From the NCBI RefSeq assembly GCF_017355875.1, contig NZ_JAFEWC010000001.1, forward strand, positions 1,984,001 to 2,048,000: a DNA stretch of 64,000 bases, in the 5' to 3' direction. The position numbers were made by a program, and so were the translations under genes. The notes under the pieces are model-generated. The model was not told the DNA's origin. It made no database searches and was given only the letters and a program-made list of their open reading frames with translations. Shown piece by piece: positions 25,801 through 36,449 of the stretch (the stretch's first letter is position 1; every line of letters begins with the position of its first letter). This DNA is from Aridibaculum aurantiacum (lineage in GTDB: Bacteria > Bacteroidota > Bacteroidia > Chitinophagales > Chitinophagaceae).

Positions 25801-27039
25801 ATGAGCAAAGCATTTATCAAATGGATAAAATTGAGGTTTGAAAGAGTGGTCACCAGCATCGCTTTTTATCCTGTTATTATTGCTACTTGTTATTTGCTCC
25901 TATCTGTATTGATGGTAGCTTTTGATTTTTCTGAAACAGGAAAAGATCTGAAATCAGATCTTGATTGGGTAAGACTAAAAGATGCAAGCACTGCCAGGAG
26001 TATAATATCAGCAATAGCAGCGGGTATCATTTCCTTAACTGTATTTAGTTTTTCCATGGTGATGATCGTGCTGAACCAGGCTGCTTCTCAAATGAGTAAT
26101 CGTGTGCTGGATAACCTGATCGGCAATCGTTTTCAGCAGGTGATTTTGGGAATTTATATCGGAACCATTGTTTATTCTCTTTTCTTATTAAGCACCATCC
26201 GCGATATAGATTCAGGTATTTACATCCCTGCCATAAGTATTTACCTGTTGATCGTTCTCACTATTGTAGACATCTTCCTATTTATATATTTCCTCCATTA
26301 CATTACCCAATCCGTGAAATATGAAACCATCATTCATCGTATTTATGAGAAGACACTTGCATCCATGAAGTCATCGTGCAGGTTGGATGAAGAGCCTGTT
26401 AAACAGGTGGAAGGTTTGGAAAAAGTAAATGGTCAAGTACTTTATACACCTGACACAGGTATATACCAGGGTATAGATAAAGATGGATTGCTAAACGTGT
26501 GCAACAGTGAGGACTTGTTGATAAAACTGCTGCATGCGCCCGGAACATTTTTAACTGAAGGCACCGCCTATGCCGTTACTTCAAAGAAAATTGATGACAA
26601 CCTCGAAAGCAGGATAAGGTTGATGGTAAACATTCACCGAGGTGATGCTATTGACTCATCTTACTACAATGGCATCAGGCAATTGGTAGAGGTTGCCATA
26701 AAAGCATTGAGCCCGGGCATCAATGATCCGGGAACAGCAATTAGCAGTTTGCGTGCATTGGCGTCAATACTCATTTACCGGCTGAAGCATTTTCCTGATA
26801 CAGTTATCAAAGATGATGAAGGAAAACTAAGGATCATTACAACGGAAAGAAGTGCGGAGGAAATTGTAGAATACAGTTTGTTGCCAATCTGGGATTATGG
26901 AAAAGAAGACCGACTGCTGCGAAATGAACTAAGAATGCTGGTAGAACAACTTTCTAAATTCACTGCTTCACCTATATTGAAAAAGCTTGCTCACGAAGTT
27001 CACATGGCCAATACCCGTGATGCAATTGTTCCGGCTTAA
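25801..27039 (+). CDS. DUF2254 integral membrane protein
   Basis: A 412-residue protein with four N-terminal hydrophobic segments (about 22-45, 65-90, 108-130, 140-168) and a large soluble C-terminus (about 180-412). FSFSMVMIVLNQAASQMSNR and ALSPGINDPGTAISSL are hallmarks of DUF2254. Function is unknown. No partner gene is apparent. Confidence 0.9.
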   Translation: MSKAFIKWIKLRFERVVTSIAFYPVIIATCYLLLSVLMVAFDFSETGKDLKSDLDWVRLKDASTARSIISAIAAGIISLTVFSFSMVMIVLNQAASQMSNRVLDNLIGNRFQQVILGIYIGTIVYSLFLLSTIRDIDSGIYIPAISIYLLIVLTIVDIFLFIYFLHYITQSVKYETIIHRIYEKTLASMKSSCRLDEEPVKQVEGLEKVNGQVLYTPDTGIYQGIDKDGLLNVCNSEDLLIKLLHAPGTFLTEGTAYAVTSKKIDDNLESRIRLMVNIHRGDAIDSSYYNGIRQLVEVAIKALSPGINDPGTAISSLRALASILIYRLKHFPDTVIKDDEGKLRIITTERSAEEIVEYSLLPIWDYGKEDRLLRNELRMLVEQLSKFTASPILKKLAHEVHMANTRDAIVPA

Positions 27040-27160
27040 ATAAGATTGAGATCTTAAAAGGAAACATGATGGCTTGTTCACATATAAGTTTTTCCTTCCT
27101 TCCATTTTTTTAAGCCATACTTAAGGTTCAAGTCATACCTTAGCATCAAAATGTACTTTC

Positions 27161-27463
27161 ATGAAACTTTTTGTTGCCGGACTTCCCAATGATTTTGATG
27201 AAACAGACTTGAAAGAAATGTTTGAATTATATGGAGAAGTTACATCTGTAAAGCTGGTTGTAGATCGTGCAACTGGAAAAAGTAAAGGTTTTGGATTTGT
27301 TTCTATGGCTGATGATGCTGAAGCAAAGGAGACTATACAGGCATTGAATGGTGCTGGGTTGAAAGGAGGGAAGAAAATGTCGGTTCAGCAAGCTGAGGAG
27401 CAGCCGAGGCACCAAAGTGGTGGCGGCGGCGGATATAACAGGCGCCCGAACAATCGGTATTGA
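27161..27463 (+). CDS. RRM-type RNA-binding protein with Gly-rich tail
   Basis: A 100-residue single RRM protein. RNP-2 is KLFVAGLP (residues 2-9) and RNP-1 is KGFGFVSM (about 42-49). A short tail from about residue 82 has GGGGGYNRR. Such proteins bind single-stranded RNA and are often induced by cold in Bacteroidota and cyanobacteria; here regulation is unknown. A terminator follows. Confidence 0.93.
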   Translation: MKLFVAGLPNDFDETDLKEMFELYGEVTSVKLVVDRATGKSKGFGFVSMADDAEAKETIQALNGAGLKGGKKMSVQQAEEQPRHQSGGGGGYNRRPNNRY

Positions 27464-27483
27464 TTTTACCCTATAGACTTTTA

Positions 27484-27513
27484 AAAGAGTGGAGCCAACA
27501 ACTCCACTTTTTT
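27484..27513 (+). terminator. Terminator of the RRM gene
   Basis: AGTGGAG (27488-27494) pairs with CTCCACT (27502-27508), flanked by A-run and T-run. Confidence 0.75.
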
Positions 27514-27708
27514 GTTGCCCATACTTTACGATAAACTTGTTGGTATCAATGATGTCCTGTTATTCCTTTACACCTGTGTTATGTGTTGCTGCGTTATCCA
27601 TTCAGCTTACTATTTTCCCTGTTCAGGAAGGTTGATGTAATAATGCTTCTTCTATTTTGCTAATTATGCAATTGACCATTAACTTTCTTACCAACTAAAC
27701 ACTTTGCT

Positions 27709-29193
27709 ATGAGAGGATTGATTGCATTTGCCTTCCTGATCTTCTTGCTACACTTTATTTCCAGTTGCAAGCATGAAGTAACGCCTGCCGCAAAAGATGG
27801 GTTACCGGCAGTAACAACCAATACTCCTACAACAGTAACTTCTAGTTCAGCTTCATTAAGCGGAGACGTTACAAATCAAGGAGGTTCGCCTGTAACAGAA
27901 AGAGGATTTTGTTGGTCTACCACCACTTCTCCAACTATACAAAATTACACTATAACTAGTGGCCAGGGTACAGGTAGCTTTACCAGCAGCATCACCAATT
28001 TGGCTGCTTCTACAAAATATTATGTAAGAGCATTTGCTAAGAACAGTGCAAGCATAGCATATGGAAACGAAGTAAGCTTTACCACCACATCTGCTTCTTC
28101 CACAGGTGTACCTACAGTTAGTACCAATGATGTTGTTTATGTAGCAGGCAGTAATACAGCTCAATCAGGAGGATCTATTTCAGCAGATGGTGGTAGCGCC
28201 ATAACGGAGAAAGGTATCTGCTGGGGCACGTCATCTAATCCTTCAGTACAGGATAACAGAACTATAGATGGAACAGGTACAGCCAATTTCAATAGCCAGT
28301 TGACCGGGCTGATAGCCGGCACTACCTATTATGTAAGAGCATATGCACGCAATAGTTCCGGCGTTGGCTACGGGTCGAACAAGAATTTTACTACCAGTAA
28401 TAATACTCCGCCTTCCGCTCCGGTTGTTACTACCACCGCAGCTTCTTATAATGCTGCCACAGCAACCATTTCTACAGGTGGTAATGTGTCATCTGATGGT
28501 GGTGCGGCGGTAACTGCCCGGGGCGTAGTGTGGGCTACATCACCTAATCCGGTTTTAGGTACAAACGCTACATCTAACGGTTCCGGAACAGGCAGCTTTG
28601 CCAGCAGTATTACATCAGTAGCGGCTAATAGTACATACTACATCCGCGCCTATGCCACCAACAGCGTTGGAACCACGTATGGAAATAGCGTCACCATCAA
28701 CACAAATGCATCCTCAACATTTACCATCGGCCAAAGCTATGGAGGAGGGATCATCTTTTTTGTTGATGCCACTGGTCAGCATGGTTTGATAGCAGCAACA
28801 CAGGATGTAGGCGGCACTTCAGGTACTAAATGGGATTATAATTCGAACACGCAGTTAATCGGGGCTAACAGTACCACAGATGGTAAAACCAATACTACCA
28901 AGATTATAACAGCTTTGGGTACCAGCCAATCGTATGCGGCACAGCTGTGCACAAACTATTCCAGCCAGGGTTTTTCAGATTGGTTTTTGCCTTCCCGCAA
29001 CCAGCTAAGCCAGCTATACCAGCAAAGGGCAGTAGTAGGTGGTTTCAATACCAGTTCAGGTTCTTACTGGAGCTCAACTGAAGTGGATAAGAACAAAGCA
29101 TGGATAGTAGAATTCTCAGGAAGCAATGGCGGCCGCCAGGAAGAAGATAACAAGGACGATGCCCACCTGGTGCGTCCTATCCGCGCATTTTGA
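27709..29193 (+). CDS. FN3-like repeat lipoprotein with DUF1566 C-terminal domain
   Basis: A 494-residue lipoprotein: signal peptide with lipobox Cys near residue 20 (ISSC). Three repeats of about 95-100 residues (about 30-130, 135-230, 240-335) share S..G..V...GG..VT.RG.CW and YYVRA.A.NS, the fibronectin-type fold often seen in Bacteroidota surface proteins. The C-terminal part (about 345-494) is a DUF1566/Fibrobacter-type domain with DWFLPSRNQL, YWSSTE and VRPIRAF. Likely an exposed outer-membrane lipoprotein with a binding role; the ligand is unknown. Confidence 0.85.
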   Translation: MRGLIAFAFLIFLLHFISSCKHEVTPAAKDGLPAVTTNTPTTVTSSSASLSGDVTNQGGSPVTERGFCWSTTTSPTIQNYTITSGQGTGSFTSSITNLAASTKYYVRAFAKNSASIAYGNEVSFTTTSASSTGVPTVSTNDVVYVAGSNTAQSGGSISADGGSAITEKGICWGTSSNPSVQDNRTIDGTGTANFNSQLTGLIAGTTYYVRAYARNSSGVGYGSNKNFTTSNNTPPSAPVVTTTAASYNAATATISTGGNVSSDGGAAVTARGVVWATSPNPVLGTNATSNGSGTGSFASSITSVAANSTYYIRAYATNSVGTTYGNSVTINTNASSTFTIGQSYGGGIIFFVDATGQHGLIAATQDVGGTSGTKWDYNSNTQLIGANSTTDGKTNTTKIITALGTSQSYAAQLCTNYSSQGFSDWFLPSRNQLSQLYQQRAVVGGFNTSSGSYWSSTEVDKNKAWIVEFSGSNGGRQEEDNKDDAHLVRPIRAF

Positions 29194-29276
29194 TGTCTAA
29201 GTTGGCTTCAACCAATACCTGTATTCATGTGTAGCAATAACTAAATGCGAGTATATTGCCTTCAAAAGGAGTATTT

Positions 29277-31571
29277 GTGATTGAAGAGCCAATTCTACAC
29301 GAAATATTAGATGAGTTGCCTGACTCCGTTTTATGGGTGGTGCCAGTCGTAAACGAGCATGAGGAGGTAATCGACTTCAAGGTTCAGTATTCCAATTCAA
29401 AAGCAAATGAACTTACTGATCATCCAAAAGGTAAGCTGGCAGGTCTGAAAATATTGGAAGACAAAATTCCTAGTGCGACCGAATGCCACAAGAACTTTAT
29501 TAACTTCTTAAAGATACTGGAAAGTAATTCTCCGCAGGAGTTCAGCTTCAAGGTTCCTCACAGAAATGAAGCTGTTGAAACGGTTCGTCGCAAATTCAAG
29601 CATGGCGTCTTGAGTATTACCCGCGACAGGGCTGGTCAGCGTGTTGCAGAACAAAAGGAACAACAAAAGACAAAGCTTCTTCACACTGTCATAGATCATT
29701 CGCCAGTGGGCATCATGGTATATGATGCGGTTCGCAATGAGCAAAACGATATCACAGATTTTAAGCTTGTATTGTACAACGAGATAGTGCTGCAACTTAC
29801 CGGCTTCAGCAGAGATGAACGGAGAAACATTAGCCTGAAAGATTTGCTGTGGCGGCTGGAAGTAGAACCTATGTTCCAGCAATATGTAGATACAGTAGAA
29901 ACAGGTAAACCATTTTCGTTTGAGTTTCACTTCAAACAACTGCAGCGCTGGCTGTCGTGCATGGTGGTAAAACTTGACGATGCATTTCTCCTTGTTCTGA
30001 CTGATATAACCGAACGACAACTTTCTTCAGTAACAGTTGAACAGCAAAAGAACTTGCTGAATGATATCCTGAAAAATTCTTTCAATGGGATTTCGGTCAC
30101 AAAGATCCTTCGCAACAGCGAAGGCGCGGTGATAGATGGAAGAACCATTTTGGCTAATGATGCTGCGGTTAATTTTACTGGAATACCCAAAGATGTTTAC
30201 CTATCTAGATCTGCAGTGGAATTAGAACCGGATTTCCTTAAAACGGATTATGCTGCGCTTTGTATTGAAACTTTGCGTACAGGTAAACCAAATTCAACTC
30301 AATTCAATATTGGCCCTACAAATCGCTGGCTTGAATTAACCATTTCGCGGCTTGACGAAGACCACCTAATAACTATCTTCAGCGATATAACTTCTTCGAA
30401 ACAAGCACAACTTGATATAGAGCGTTCTGCCCGTCAATTGCAAACGATCATCGATCGTACACAAACCGGAATTTTCACCATTGTACCCGTATTTGATGAA
30501 GATAAGAAGGTGATTGATTTTCGGTTTGTGCTGGTAAACCAGGCGCTTTCAATGTACCTTGAAAAAACACCAGAAACGCTAATTGGAGGTACCGGTGACG
30601 AATGGTTTCCTGCTTATAAAAAGAATGGTCTGTTTGAACTATTTCTTGATACGTATACCACAGGCAATACCAACAGGTTCGACCTGCATTACAATGCTGA
30701 TGGTATAGATGCATGGATCAATATGATGTGCACTTCCTTCGAGGAAGGGGTGCTGGTTACATTTTCTGATTATACGCCTGTAAAAAAACTGCAGCTGGAG
30801 CAGGAGGTATTGGTGGATAAGCTGCGGCAATCGAATAAAAATCTTGAGGAGTTCGCTTATGTAGCCTCACACGATCTGCAGGAGCCTGTACGGAAAGTAA
30901 AAACTTTTTCTGAGCTACTGAAGCGGGCACTGGAAAGCAGGCTGACTGAAAATGAATTGCAGATCTTTAATAAAATGTACTCTGCGTCTGAAAGAATGCA
31001 GATGCTAATAAACGATCTGCTGGAGTATGCGCAGGCAAGCACACCTGAACCAGTATACTCTGTAATTGATTTAGGCGAAAAGATTGGTCGTGTTTTAGAA
31101 GATATGGAAGTAGACATCAAAGAAGCTTCTGCGGATGTGCAGGTTGGTGAATTGCCGGTTATTCATGGTTCAGACCGCCAAATACACCAGCTGTTCCAAA
31201 ACCTGGTAAGCAACGCCATTAAGTATAGAAAACAAGGTGAAGCACCTGTGGTTAAAATTTCTTCATCTGTTATATCAGCTGATGAGCTGAAAGCTATGTT
31301 GTCGCAGGAAGTGCCACCTGTCGATTACCACAAGATCGTTGTTGCCGACAATGGGATTGGCTTTGAGCAGGAATATGCAGAAAAGATCTTCCAGGTTTTT
31401 CAACGGCTTCATGGAAAGAAGGAGTATAAAGGAACAGGCGTTGGATTATCGATAGTGAAGAAAGTGGTTCAAAACCATAAAGGATATGTATATGCAGAAA
31501 GTACATTGGGTGAAGGTTCCGCTTTCTATGTCTTTCTACCAGTTGACACCACGGCGCATAGCAATGCCTGA
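29277..31571 (+). CDS. Cytosolic PAS-repeat sensor histidine kinase
   Basis: A 764-residue kinase without membrane segments. Four PAS-like modules fill about residues 10-510 (e.g. IIDRTQTGIFTIVPVFDE near 390). HisKA carries the phospho-acceptor His in VASHDLQEP (about 532), and HATPase_c has the N box LVSNAIKY, G1 DNGIGF and G2 GTGVGLSIV (about 645-750). I choose GTG 29277 because AAAGGAG ends 5 nt before it; TTG 29256 would add seven residues. No response regulator lies nearby, so it is an orphan sensor. The signal is unknown. Confidence 0.88.
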   Translation: MIEEPILHEILDELPDSVLWVVPVVNEHEEVIDFKVQYSNSKANELTDHPKGKLAGLKILEDKIPSATECHKNFINFLKILESNSPQEFSFKVPHRNEAVETVRRKFKHGVLSITRDRAGQRVAEQKEQQKTKLLHTVIDHSPVGIMVYDAVRNEQNDITDFKLVLYNEIVLQLTGFSRDERRNISLKDLLWRLEVEPMFQQYVDTVETGKPFSFEFHFKQLQRWLSCMVVKLDDAFLLVLTDITERQLSSVTVEQQKNLLNDILKNSFNGISVTKILRNSEGAVIDGRTILANDAAVNFTGIPKDVYLSRSAVELEPDFLKTDYAALCIETLRTGKPNSTQFNIGPTNRWLELTISRLDEDHLITIFSDITSSKQAQLDIERSARQLQTIIDRTQTGIFTIVPVFDEDKKVIDFRFVLVNQALSMYLEKTPETLIGGTGDEWFPAYKKNGLFELFLDTYTTGNTNRFDLHYNADGIDAWINMMCTSFEEGVLVTFSDYTPVKKLQLEQEVLVDKLRQSNKNLEEFAYVASHDLQEPVRKVKTFSELLKRALESRLTENELQIFNKMYSASERMQMLINDLLEYAQASTPEPVYSVIDLGEKIGRVLEDMEVDIKEASADVQVGELPVIHGSDRQIHQLFQNLVSNAIKYRKQGEAPVVKISSSVISADELKAMLSQEVPPVDYHKIVVADNGIGFEQEYAEKIFQVFQRLHGKKEYKGTGVGLSIVKKVVQNHKGYVYAESTLGEGSAFYVFLPVDTTAHSNA

Positions 31572-31841
31572 TCACTCCCCGGGCTTGGCTTCGTTCTTAT
31601 CATCTTTTATTATTAAACCATACATTTTAACCATTGGCATCGTTTGCGTAATTAAACAATTGTTAATCAGCCAAAGACGCAGTTACAATTCGTAAACTTG
31701 TTATGCTTAATGATGATTGTTTGCTTTGCCAGGTACACCTTTTCCTGCGCATAACTAGTTGAGATGCAACACCCGCATCTATGCTTTGCAAATCCTCCTA
31801 AGCACATCCGCTGATTTTTTTAATGAATGCTAATACGAACT

Positions 31842-33308
31842 ATGACAAGAGGAAACATTTTATTGATCGCCTTGCTGGCGCTGTTCACTACAGCATGTAG
31901 TAAAAAAGATATCACTAGCGGCACAGGTGGTGGCGGCGGTAACACAGGTACTACTTTCAACCCGGTTAATGAAACGGCTTATGCTTTTCCTGGTGCCGAA
32001 GGTTTTGGAAGAAACACCACCGGCGGAAGAGGTGGCAGTGTTATAGAAGTTACCAGCCTTGCTGATAATGGGCCCGGCACTTTACGTGCGGCAATTACTG
32101 CATCAGGACCAAGGATCGTTGTGTTCAAAGTAGCAGGTCGTATCAAACTAGAATCTCCTCTTACTATTCGTAATGGCGATCTTACCATTGCTGGTCAGAC
32201 TGCTCCTGGAGAAGGAATTACCATTACCAACTATACCGTTAACATCAGCGCCGATAATATCATCATCCGTTACTTGCGGTTCAGGTTGGGTGATGAAAAT
32301 AGGGTAGAGGATGATGCGCTTACCGGTAGAAACAGGCAAAATATCATCGTTGACCATTGTTCGCTTAGTTGGGGAGTAGATGAGATAGGAAGCTTTTATG
32401 ATATTAAGAACCTAACCATTCAGTGGTCAATCTTCAGCGAAAGTTTGTACCGCTCTGTTCATAGCAAAGGCGACCATGGATATGGTGGAATTTGGGGTGG
32501 ACAAGGAGCTACTTTCCATCACAATCTACTGGCGCATCATAGTAATCGTAATCCTCGCATCAATGGCAGCAGGTACTCTAACCAACCAGCACTGGAGATA
32601 GTTGATTTTAGAAACAATGTGATCTTTAACTGGGGCTTCAATTCCATATATGGTGGTGAAGGTGGAAATACCAACATTGTAAACAACTACTACCGTCCAG
32701 GTCCGGCTACTTCTTCAGGAGCTGTTCAATATCGTATACTGCAGTACACAGGTTATTATGTAGATAGAAATGTTCGTCCGGATACTTTATACGGTGGTAA
32801 ATTCTATGTAGATGGAAACCATGTACACGGAAATGCGAATGTGTCAGCTGATAACTGGACGCTGGGTGTACAAAGAGATAATACTGCAACTGCTGCACAG
32901 GTAGCGGCTGCAAGAATGAATTCACCATTTACTTTTGCGCCCGTTAGTACACAACCTGCTGTAGAAGCTTATGATTCTGTACTGGCAAAAGTGGGAGCTA
33001 ACAAACCAGTTCGTGATGCTATTGATGCTCGCATTATAAATGAAGTAAGAACAGGAACCGTAACATATGGTGGTGCTTATGATAGCCGTGTGGGTGGAAG
33101 AAAATCTGGTATCATTGACTCACAAGTAACCGTTGGAGGTTTTCTTAACCATGCTTCAGCTACACCACCTGTAGATACTGATAAAGATGGTATGCCGGAT
33201 GCATGGGAAATAAGCAAAGGCCTCAATCCTAACGATGCATCTGATGCAAGACGGTATAACCTGAGCACTGGTTATACAAACGTGGAAGTGTATATCAATA
33301 GCTTATAA
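31842..33308 (+). CDS. Pectate lyase-like lipoprotein (parallel beta-helix, PL1-type)
   Basis: A 488-residue exported protein. The lipobox is TTACS (about residue 20), followed by a Gly-rich linker. The beta-helix (about 45-330) opens with AFPGAEGFG and contains NIIVDHCSLSWG and HHNLLAHHSNRNPRI, the pattern of pectate lyase family 1 relatives; the Arg in NPRI fits the catalytic position. The C-terminus has a calcium-binding type repeat DTDKDGMPDAWE (about 450). It would cleave polygalacturonate or a related glycan by elimination. Unlike most, it has no SusC/SusD genes beside it. ATG 31827 is an alternative start five residues longer. Confidence 0.85.
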   Translation: MTRGNILLIALLALFTTACSKKDITSGTGGGGGNTGTTFNPVNETAYAFPGAEGFGRNTTGGRGGSVIEVTSLADNGPGTLRAAITASGPRIVVFKVAGRIKLESPLTIRNGDLTIAGQTAPGEGITITNYTVNISADNIIIRYLRFRLGDENRVEDDALTGRNRQNIIVDHCSLSWGVDEIGSFYDIKNLTIQWSIFSESLYRSVHSKGDHGYGGIWGGQGATFHHNLLAHHSNRNPRINGSRYSNQPALEIVDFRNNVIFNWGFNSIYGGEGGNTNIVNNYYRPGPATSSGAVQYRILQYTGYYVDRNVRPDTLYGGKFYVDGNHVHGNANVSADNWTLGVQRDNTATAAQVAAARMNSPFTFAPVSTQPAVEAYDSVLAKVGANKPVRDAIDARIINEVRTGTVTYGGAYDSRVGGRKSGIIDSQVTVGGFLNHASATPPVDTDKDGMPDAWEISKGLNPNDASDARRYNLSTGYTNVEVYINSL

Positions 33309-33331
33309 TAGCACATATATATAAAGAACGT

Positions 33332-33359
33332 AAGCCTGGCAATTGCCAGGCTTTTTTTG
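33332..33359 (+). terminator. Terminator of the pectate lyase gene
   Basis: AAGCCTGGC, loop AATT, GCCAGGCTT, then T-run. Confidence 0.85.
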
Positions 33360-33399
33360 TACTTAAAAAGCTCTTTCCTTCTGCTAAAAATCCAGGACA

Positions 33400-33427
33400 T
33401 AAAAAAGCCATCCGGTGAGGGATGGCA
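33400..33427 (-). terminator. Terminator of the sdhCAB operon
   Basis: On the minus strand GCCATCC (33426-33420), loop, GGATGGC (33413-33407), then TTTTTT. Confidence 0.8.
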
Positions 33428-33449
33428 TTTGATATAAAGAAGTTCAAGA

Positions 33450-34220
33450 TTAATTGTCTTTGTCGTAGCTAAGTCCAGCAGAAAGATATTCCGCATTCAT
33501 CCTTGCAATGTTAGTTAACCTGATCTCTTTTGGACAAGCTGCTTCGCAAGCACCAATGTTGGTACAAGCTCCAAAGCCTTCTTTGTCCATTTGAGCAACC
33601 ATGTTTAGTACACGTGTTTTCTTCTCTGGTGCGCCTTGTGGCAACAGGGCCAGGTGAGAAACTTTAGCCGAAACGAATAGCATAGCCGAAGCATTTTTAC
33701 ATGCCGCTACACAAGCACCACAGCTAATGCAAGCTGCAGCAGCAAACGATTTATCAGCATTCTCTTTTTCAACCGGGATAGCATTACCATCCACAGCATT
33801 ACCAGTGTTGACACTGATATATCCACCAGCCTGTACAATGCGATCAAAAGCTGAGCGGTCTACCACCAGGTCTTTTACAACCGGGAATGCATTTGCTCTC
33901 CATGGTTCTACCACGATGGTCTCACCATTTTTAAAAGCACGCATGTGTAGCTGGCAAACAGTAGTAGCCTGCCAAGGACCATGCGGTTTACCATTAATAT
34001 ACATTGAGCACGAGCCACAAATCCCTTCGCGGCAATCGTGGTCAAAAGCAATAGGTTCTTTGCCTTCAACGATCAGCTGTTCGTTCAAAACATCAATCAT
34101 CTCAAGAAAAGACATTTCAGTAGATATGTCTTTCACCTGGTAAGTTTCAAAAGCTCCTTTTGAATTGATATTCTTTTGACGCCAGATTTTGAGCGTCAGG
34201 TTCATATTGTAATGTTCCAT
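33450..34220 (-). CDS. sdhB: Succinate dehydrogenase/fumarate reductase iron-sulfur subunit
   Basis: Carries electrons from the flavoprotein to quinone through three iron-sulfur clusters on the cytoplasmic side of the membrane. It is 256 residues (251 if the ATG at 34205 is used). Cys groups are visible in order: CREGICGSC plus a later Cys for the 2Fe-2S centre, [11 protein letters not shown] for the 4Fe-4S centre, and [12 protein letters not shown] for the 3Fe-4S centre. It is the last gene of sdhC-sdhA-sdhB and is followed by a terminator. Confidence 0.95.
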   Translation of the reverse strand: MEHYNMNLTLKIWRQKNINSKGAFETYQVKDISTEMSFLEMIDVLNEQLIVEGKEPIAFDHDCREGICGSCSMYINGKPHGPWQATTVCQLHMRAFKNGETIVVEPWRANAFPVVKDLVVDRSAFDRIVQAGGYISVNTGNAVDGNAIPVEKENADKSFAAAACISCGACVAACKNASAMLFVSAKVSHLALLPQGAPEKKTRVLNMVAQMDKEGFGACTNIGACEAACPKEIRLTNIARMNAEYLSAGLSYDKDN

Positions 34221-34307
34221 GCTAATTCGGCAATTTGATAAGTGACAACTGGAGATTTGATCTTAATGGTAAACCAGTGCAGTTTGTCTATACCCGATTT
34301 TAAAATT

Positions 34308-36287
34308 TTATTTATAAGAACGTTGAGAAGGCTTCACAACATCATACACCAGATCCTCTTTGTGAAGTTTCCAGGTATCTCCTGCATGTTCCCATGCTGC
34401 TACATACATATAGTTAGCATCGTCACGCAGTGCTTCACCTTCTTCAGTTTGGAATTCCTCGCGGAAGTGACCACCACAGCTTTCATTCCTGTTCAAAGCA
34501 TCCATACACATCAGTTCGCCTAGTTCTATGAAATCGGCTACACGGTTTGCTTTATCCAACTCAGGATTGAACTCGTTGATCTCGCCAGGGATTTTTACAT
34601 CTCTCCAGAACTCTTCACGTAGTTGCTGTATTTCTTTTATAGCTTGTAAAAGTCCTTCTGCATTACGCGCCATACCACATTTATCCCACATTATCTTTCC
34701 AAGGCGCTTGTGGAAGCTTTCAACAGTCTGCGTTCCTTTAATGCTCATAAGCCTTTTGATGCGGTCATCTACATCTTTCTCAGCCGCTACAAAAGCAGGA
34801 TGATCAACAGGTACAGCAGCATTGCGTATTTCATCAGCCAGGTAATTACCTATGGTATACGGAATGACAAAATACCCATCGGCTAAACCTTGCATAAGTG
34901 CTGATGCACCCAAACGGTTAGCACCATGATCGCTGAAGTTAGCTTCACCCAATGCGTACAAACCCGGTACAGTGGTCATCAGTTCATAATCCACCCACAA
35001 TCCACCCATGGTATAGTGAACAGCAGGATAAATACGCATCGGCATTTCATATGGGTTCTCACCTGTTATCTTTTCATACATGTCAAACAGGTTACCATAT
35101 TTCTCTTTCACAACCTCTTTACCCATGGCGATGATGGCATTGAGATCCGCATTTGCCATATTCTTTTTACCTGCTTCTATTCGGCCATACCGCTCGATAG
35201 CCGCAGCATAATCAAGATAAACCGCCTGGCGCGATGTACCAACACCGAAACCTGCGTCACATCTTTCTTTAGCTGCCCTTGAAGCTACGTCACGTGGTAC
35301 CAGGTTACCAAAAGCAGGATACCTTCTTTCCAGGTAATAATCTCTTTCGTCTTCTGGTATTTCGCTGGCCTTACGTGTATCATTTTGTTTTTTAGGAACC
35401 CAGATACGACCATCATTACGCAAGCTCTCACTCATTAGCGTAAGCTTACTCTGGTGCTCACCACTTACGGGTATACAAGTAGGGTGTATCTGCGTCATAC
35501 AAGGATTACCAAAGAAGGCTCCTTTTTTATGCGCTTTCCAGGCAGCTGTTACATTGCTACCCATTGCATTTGTAGAAAGGTAAAATACGTTTCCATAACC
35601 ACCACTGCAGATAAGTACAGCGTGGCCACTATGTCTTTCAAGTTTACCTGTAATTAGGTTACGTGCTATTATACCACGTGCTTTACCATCTACCAATACT
35701 ACCTCCAGCATTTCGTGGCGGTTGTACATCTTCACATTTCCCAGTGCTACCTGCCTTTCCAACGATTGGTAAGCACCTATCAACAACTGCTGACCAGTTT
35801 GGCCTGCAGCATAAAAAGTACGTTGTACTTGCGTACCACCAAACGAACGGTTGCTTAGCAATCCGCCATATTCACGTGCAAAAGGAACACCTTGTGCCAC
35901 GCATTGGTCAATGATGTTTCCGCTTACTTCAGCAAGGCGGTGAACATTGGCCTCTCTTGCACGGTAGTCACCACCTTTAATGGTGTCATAAAACAAACGG
36001 AATACACTGTCACCGTCGTTCTGGTAATTTTTTGCAGCATTGATACCACCTTGTGCAGCAATACTGTGCGCCCTGCGCGGGCTATCGTGAAAAGAGAATG
36101 CTTTTACTTTATAACCTAACTCACCCAATGATGCAGCTGCAGAAGCACCCGCAAGCCCTGTTCCGATTACTATTATTTCCAGCTTACGTTTGTTGGCAGG
36201 GTTAACCAACTTGCAATGACCTTTGTAATCCGTCCATTTACTTTCTAAAGGTCCTGCAGGAATTTTTGCATCTAACATTTCTTTCAA
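34308..36287 (-). CDS. sdhA: Succinate dehydrogenase/fumarate reductase flavoprotein subunit
   Basis: Oxidises succinate to fumarate with covalently bound FAD. Length 659 residues is the size of the Bacteroidota/Wolinella-like type B enzyme. It has the dinucleotide motif [10 protein letters not shown] (about 42-51), the FAD-attaching His in [16 protein letters not shown] in the substrate domain, and MGGLWVDYE near 430. It lies between sdhC and sdhB; the 162-bp gap to sdhC contains a dispersed repeat. Confidence 0.96.
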   Translation of the reverse strand: MKEMLDAKIPAGPLESKWTDYKGHCKLVNPANKRKLEIIVIGTGLAGASAAASLGELGYKVKAFSFHDSPRRAHSIAAQGGINAAKNYQNDGDSVFRLFYDTIKGGDYRAREANVHRLAEVSGNIIDQCVAQGVPFAREYGGLLSNRSFGGTQVQRTFYAAGQTGQQLLIGAYQSLERQVALGNVKMYNRHEMLEVVLVDGKARGIIARNLITGKLERHSGHAVLICSGGYGNVFYLSTNAMGSNVTAAWKAHKKGAFFGNPCMTQIHPTCIPVSGEHQSKLTLMSESLRNDGRIWVPKKQNDTRKASEIPEDERDYYLERRYPAFGNLVPRDVASRAAKERCDAGFGVGTSRQAVYLDYAAAIERYGRIEAGKKNMANADLNAIIAMGKEVVKEKYGNLFDMYEKITGENPYEMPMRIYPAVHYTMGGLWVDYELMTTVPGLYALGEANFSDHGANRLGASALMQGLADGYFVIPYTIGNYLADEIRNAAVPVDHPAFVAAEKDVDDRIKRLMSIKGTQTVESFHKRLGKIMWDKCGMARNAEGLLQAIKEIQQLREEFWRDVKIPGEINEFNPELDKANRVADFIELGELMCMDALNRNESCGGHFREEFQTEEGEALRDDANYMYVAAWEHAGDTWKLHKEDLVYDVVKPSQRSYK

Positions 36288-36288
36288 T

Positions 36289-36315
36289 TTGAGAATTTGA
36301 AAATTCGAAAATGTG
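36289..36315. repeat. Weak 7-bp-period words between sdhA and sdhC
   Basis: AATTTGA and AAATTCG type words follow each other just upstream of sdhA on its strand. The period is less regular than elsewhere. Confidence 0.3.
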
Positions 36316-36353
36316 CTAATAGATTTTGGTAGCCATCATTTTCTCTTCCATCA

Positions 36354-36381
36354 ACATCGTTGTGTCACTCACTTGTACATT
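36354..36381. repeat. Dispersed repeat copy between sdhA and sdhC
   Basis: GTTGTGTCACTCACTTGTAC from 36359 resembles the 16720 copy, and a 21-nt stretch from 36354 is identical to 40851-40871. Confidence 0.6.
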
Positions 36382-36449
36382 TTGATCTTTATTCAGCAAG
36401 CATCTCCTCATATTCAAAATCACAAATTGCTGAATGTTCAGACAAGTAC

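Noticed and set aside
23306-27039. A defence or toxin-antitoxin island among the DUF genes
   Set aside because: DUF892, L,D-transpeptidase and DUF2254 are separate transcription units with housekeeping or stress character; no nuclease, toxin or mobile gene is present.
29508-30020. 170-residue minus-strand frame inside the histidine kinase
   Set aside because: It lies wholly opposite PAS-coding sequence and shows no protein-like motif.
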